Source of the DNA: an uncultured Pelagibacteraceae bacterium
GTDB lineage: Bacteria > Pseudomonadota > Alphaproteobacteria > Pelagibacterales > Pelagibacteraceae
Direction: 5' to 3'
DNA length: 64,000 nt
NCBI GenBank assembly: GCA_902625825.1
Contig: CACOCL010000002.1
Coordinates: forward strand, 1-64,000
The stretch's first letter is position 1. Each line of letters opens with the position of its first letter. The notes below the pieces were generated by a model, which did not search any database, was not told the DNA's origin, and saw only the letters and a program-made list of their open reading frames with translations. This document shows, piece after piece, positions 61,802 through 64,000 of this stretch. A program made the translations under genes and the position numbers.

Positions 61802-62167
61802 ATGCCTGACTTAAATAAAATTATCGACGACTTATCAAAATTGACTGTTGCTGAAGCAGCAGATCTTTCAAAACAATTAGAAGAAAAATGGGGCGTGACC
61901 CCAATGGCAGCAGCAGCTCCAGCGGCAGCTGGTGGTGCGGCAGCAGCTGAGGATAAAGACGACTTTAGTATCATGTTAGTATCTGCTGGTGATAAAAAGA
62001 TTAATGTCATTAAAGAAGTAAGAGCAGCTACTTCACTTGGATTAAAAGAGGCAAAAGATTTAGTAGAGGGAGCACCAAAAGAAGTAAAAGCCGGTGTACC
62101 CAAAAAAGAAGCAGAAGAAATTAAAGCTAAATTAGAAGCTGCAGGCGCAAAAGTAGAACTTAAATAA
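61802..62167 (+). CDS. rplL: 50S ribosomal protein L7/L12
   Basis: 121 residues. The N-terminal dimerisation helices are followed by an alanine-rich hinge ([18 protein letters not shown], about 34-51) and the C-terminal factor-binding domain ([20 protein letters not shown] and [17 protein letters not shown]). It begins 5 nt after rplJ; a hairpin separates it from rpoB. Confidence 0.97.
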   Translation: MPDLNKIIDDLSKLTVAEAADLSKQLEEKWGVTPMAAAAPAAAGGAAAAEDKDDFSIMLVSAGDKKINVIKEVRAATSLGLKEAKDLVEGAPKEVKAGVPKKEAEEIKAKLEAAGAKVELK

Positions 62168-62186
62168 ATTTAATAAGGATTTTTTT

Positions 62187-62215
62187 AAGTACTGATTTAA
62201 ATATGATCAGTATTT
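62187..62215 (+). promoter_or_regulatory. Hairpin between rplL and rpoB
   Basis: AAGTACTGAT (62187-62196) pairs with ATCAGTATTT (62206-62215), with one G-U and a 9-nt loop. It is in the 56-bp gap between rplL and rpoB. In E. coli this interval contains an attenuator and an RNase III site that lower rpoBC expression relative to the ribosomal genes, so this structure may do the same. Confidence 0.6.
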
Positions 62216-62223
62216 AAACATTG

Positions 62224-64000
62224 ATGCAAATATCTTTTACTGAAAAAAAAAATATTAGAAAAAGCTTTGGTAAACTTAAAGAGAGTTTATCTATACCTAA
62301 TTTAATAGAAGTTCAGAAAAATTCTTATAAGGAGCTGACAGATTTTAATGAGGATGCAGGTGAGTTAGCAAAAGGTTTTGATAGAGTTTTCAAGAGCATA
62401 TTTCCAATAGAGGATCTTAACGACAAAGCAACTCTTGAATATGTTTCGTACAGACTTGAAAAACCAAAGTTTGATGTTGAAGAATGTATTACTAGAGGAT
62501 TAACTTATTCTTCAGCTTTAAAATGTACTTTAAGGTTAGTAGTCTATGAAATAGATCAAGAAAATAATACAAAAGATATACTATCAGCTAAAGAACAAGA
62601 AGTTTATATGGGAGAAGTACCAATGATGACCAATAGTGGTACTTTTATTACTAATGGAGTTCAAAGAGTCGTTGTAAACCAAATGCACAGAAGTCCTGGT
62701 GTATTTTTTGATCATGACAAAGGAAAAACTCACGCAAGTGGGAAATTATTATTCAATTGCAGAGTTATACCAAATAGAGGATCTTGGTTAGATTTTGAAT
62801 ATGATGTGAAGGATTTGTTATATTTTAAAATTGATAGAAAGAAAAAAATTTTAGCCTCAACTTTACTTTTAGCTCTTGGTTTTTCTAAGTCTGAAATTGT
62901 TAACGAGTTTTATGAGAGTGAAAAATTTATTTACGAAACTAAAACAGAAAAATGGAAGACAAAATTTAATCCAGAAAACTATAAGGCAAAAAATTTTTCA
63001 GAAGAAGTGATAGATGCAAAAACTGGCAAAGTTGTTATTAAGGTAGGTGACAAAATTAATTATTTAAATGCAAAGAAATTAGCTAATGAAGGTTTAAAGG
63101 ATATTTTAGTTTCCAGTGAGTCTTTGTTTGGAAAATTTTTACATAAAGAAGTAAAAATAAGTGATCAAGAGGGTGATGTATTTAAGATTGGCACTGAAAT
63201 TAATGATTCAATAATTCAAAAGATTGTTCAATCTAATATTCACACATTAGATATATCTATTACAAATTCAATAAACAAAGGACCATATCTACTCTTAACA
63301 ATTCTTAACGACAAAAATAATTCTAAAGACGATGCAATTACTGAAATTTATAAAATGCTAAGGCCTGGTGAGCCTCCGACAATTGAAATAGCAACTCAAA
63401 TTTTTAACAACTTATTTTTTAGCTCAGATCGATATGACCTGTCTGATGTTGGAAGGGTTAAAATGAATTCAAGACTAAACTTAGAGTGTTCGGATAAGAT
63501 AACGATTTTAAGAAATGATGATATTATTTCTATTATACGAAAGATGTTAGACCTAAGAGATGGAAAGGATGAAGTTGATGATATCGATCATCTTGGAAAT
63601 AGAAGAGTTAGATCAGTAGGAGAATTAGTTGAAAATCAAGCACGTATAGGTGTTTATAGAATGGAAAGAGCCATTAAAGAAAAAATGACAACTTTAGATG
63701 TTGAGTCTGCAATGCCTCAAGATCTAATTAATGCAAAACCTTTAACAGTATCTTTGAAAGATTTCTTTGCTAGCTCACAACTTTCACAATTTATGGATCA
63801 GACAAACCCATTATCTGAAATTACTCACAAGAGAAGAGTTTCAGCATTAGGCCCAGGTGGTTTAACTAGAGAAAGAGCTGGATTCGAAGTACGTGACGTT
63901 CACCCAACTCACTATGGAAGGATATGTCCGATTGAAACTCCTGAGGGTCCAAATATTGGACTGATAAATAGTTTATCTACTTATGCTAAAATTAATAAAT
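62224..64000 (+). CDS. rpoB: RNA polymerase beta subunit, 3'-truncated by the window
   Basis: The ATG at 62224 opens a frame that stays open to the window end (592 codons). The N-terminus [37 protein letters not shown] and [19 protein letters not shown] are typical of proteobacterial beta. The rifampicin region ([21 protein letters not shown], then [20 protein letters not shown]) keeps Asp516, His526 and Ser531 equivalents, so rifampicin sensitivity is expected. The Asn518 equivalent is Thr. The last codons read [17 protein letters not shown]. Confidence 0.97.
   Translation, partial: MQISFTEKKNIRKSFGKLKESLSIPNLIEVQKNSYKELTDFNEDAGELAKGFDRVFKSIFPIEDLNDKATLEYVSYRLEKPKFDVEECITRGLTYSSALKCTLRLVVYEIDQENNTKDILSAKEQEVYMGEVPMMTNSGTFITNGVQRVVVNQMHRSPGVFFDHDKGKTHASGKLLFNCRVIPNRGSWLDFEYDVKDLLYFKIDRKKKILASTLLLALGFSKSEIVNEFYESEKFIYETKTEKWKTKFNPENYKAKNFSEEVIDAKTGKVVIKVGDKINYLNAKKLANEGLKDILVSSESLFGKFLHKEVKISDQEGDVFKIGTEINDSIIQKIVQSNIHTLDISITNSINKGPYLLLTILNDKNNSKDDAITEIYKMLRPGEPPTIEIATQIFNNLFFSSDRYDLSDVGRVKMNSRLNLECSDKITILRNDDIISIIRKMLDLRDGKDEVDDIDHLGNRRVRSVGELVENQARIGVYRMERAIKEKMTTLDVESAMPQDLINAKPLTVSLKDFFASSQLSQFMDQTNPLSEITHKRRVSALGPGGLTRERAGFEVRDVHPTHYGRICPIETPEGPNIGLINSLSTYAKINK

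Noticed and set aside
61786-62103. 105-codon minus-strand frame inside rplL
   Set aside because: The alanine-rich hinge of L7/L12 creates an open complementary frame; rplL is certain.
1-64000. Search for CRISPR arrays, insertion sequences, integrases, prophage genes and rRNA
   Set aside because: No direct-repeat/spacer series, transposase-like protein, integrase or rRNA segment was seen in the window.
1-64000. Classical intrinsic terminators (GC stem followed by a T-run)
   Set aside because: Stems found at 5241, 19818 and 62187 are not followed by a T-run, and T-runs elsewhere have no GC stem; none was called as a standard terminator.

Overview
The window looks like a stretch of a SAR11 (Candidatus Pelagibacter-type) alphaproteobacterial chromosome. 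The evidence is very AT-rich DNA with A/T-ending codons, Lys/Asn/Ile-rich proteins, neighbouring genes usually 0-50 bp apart or overlapping by 1-10 bp, no insertion sequences, phage genes or CRISPR arrays, and a marine-oligotroph gene set (methylcitrate cycle, class II DAHP synthase, amino-acid ABC uptake, polyamine/MTA recycling). Species assignment is inference. No gene-free stretch exceeds 200 bp; the largest (20209-20399) lies between two divergent genes and shows only AT-rich DNA.

Layout. 1-4.3 kb: tail of an unknown gene, apt, and a divergent operon for methylthioadenosine (MTA) disposal, mtnP-mtnA-class II aldolase, ending in a fused SpeD-SpeE polyamine enzyme that generates MTA. 4.4-6.6 kb: amino-acid ABC transporter (binding protein and two permeases, no ATPase). 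6.6-20.2 kb: mixed genes, including a creatinase/DoeA-like M24 protein, glycosyltransferases, a gamma-carbonic-anhydrase-like protein, a Tat-exported amine oxidase, a 3-hydroxyisobutyrate-dehydrogenase-like enzyme, an MFS transporter, a long omega subunit, dusA, a TauE-type permease and a lipoprotein. 20.4-30.9 kb: a Lys/Glu/Arg coiled-coil protein, phosphomannomutase, class Ia nrdAB behind two NrdR-like boxes, a nitroreductase, the prpD-prpB-prpC methylcitrate genes and a phosphoglycolate phosphatase. 31.0-42.3 kb (+): a GlmU acetyltransferase domain standing alone, glmS, aroG(II), nadE, cysS, cimA, trmJ, rpsD with a strong promoter, a methyltransferase and a GT-C-like membrane protein. 49.8-42.3 kb (-): one long operon, sfsA-map-purB-purC-purS-purQ-purL-bolA-grxD-small membrane protein. 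49.8-55.9 kb (+): a CinA-type protein, a gamma-glutamylcyclotransferase-like protein and five consecutive exported proteins of unknown function, one with a FlgT/CsgG-like architecture. 56.0-64.0 kb: tRNA-Leu, nadK, tRNA-Thr, rlmB, then the classical tRNA-Tyr, tRNA-Gly, tuf, tRNA-Trp, secE, nusG, rplKAJL, rpoB block, with rpoB running off the window.

How the genes work together. SpeDE uses decarboxylated AdoMet and releases MTA; MtnP splits MTA into adenine and methylthioribose-1-P; Apt recovers the adenine as AMP; MtnA and the aldolase process the sugar. PrpDBC consumes propionyl-CoA. The purine operon is co-transcribed with the BolA-monothiol glutaredoxin pair. The strongest candidates for undescribed biology are the exported-protein cluster at 51.1-55.9 kb and the fused SpeDE/MTA-disposal operon. 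Regulation visible in sequence includes paired NrdR-like boxes before nrdA, near-consensus promoters with 16-17 bp spacers and very short leaders (rpoZ, rpsD, nrdA), and hairpins between co-directional genes (binding protein/permease and rplL/rpoB).
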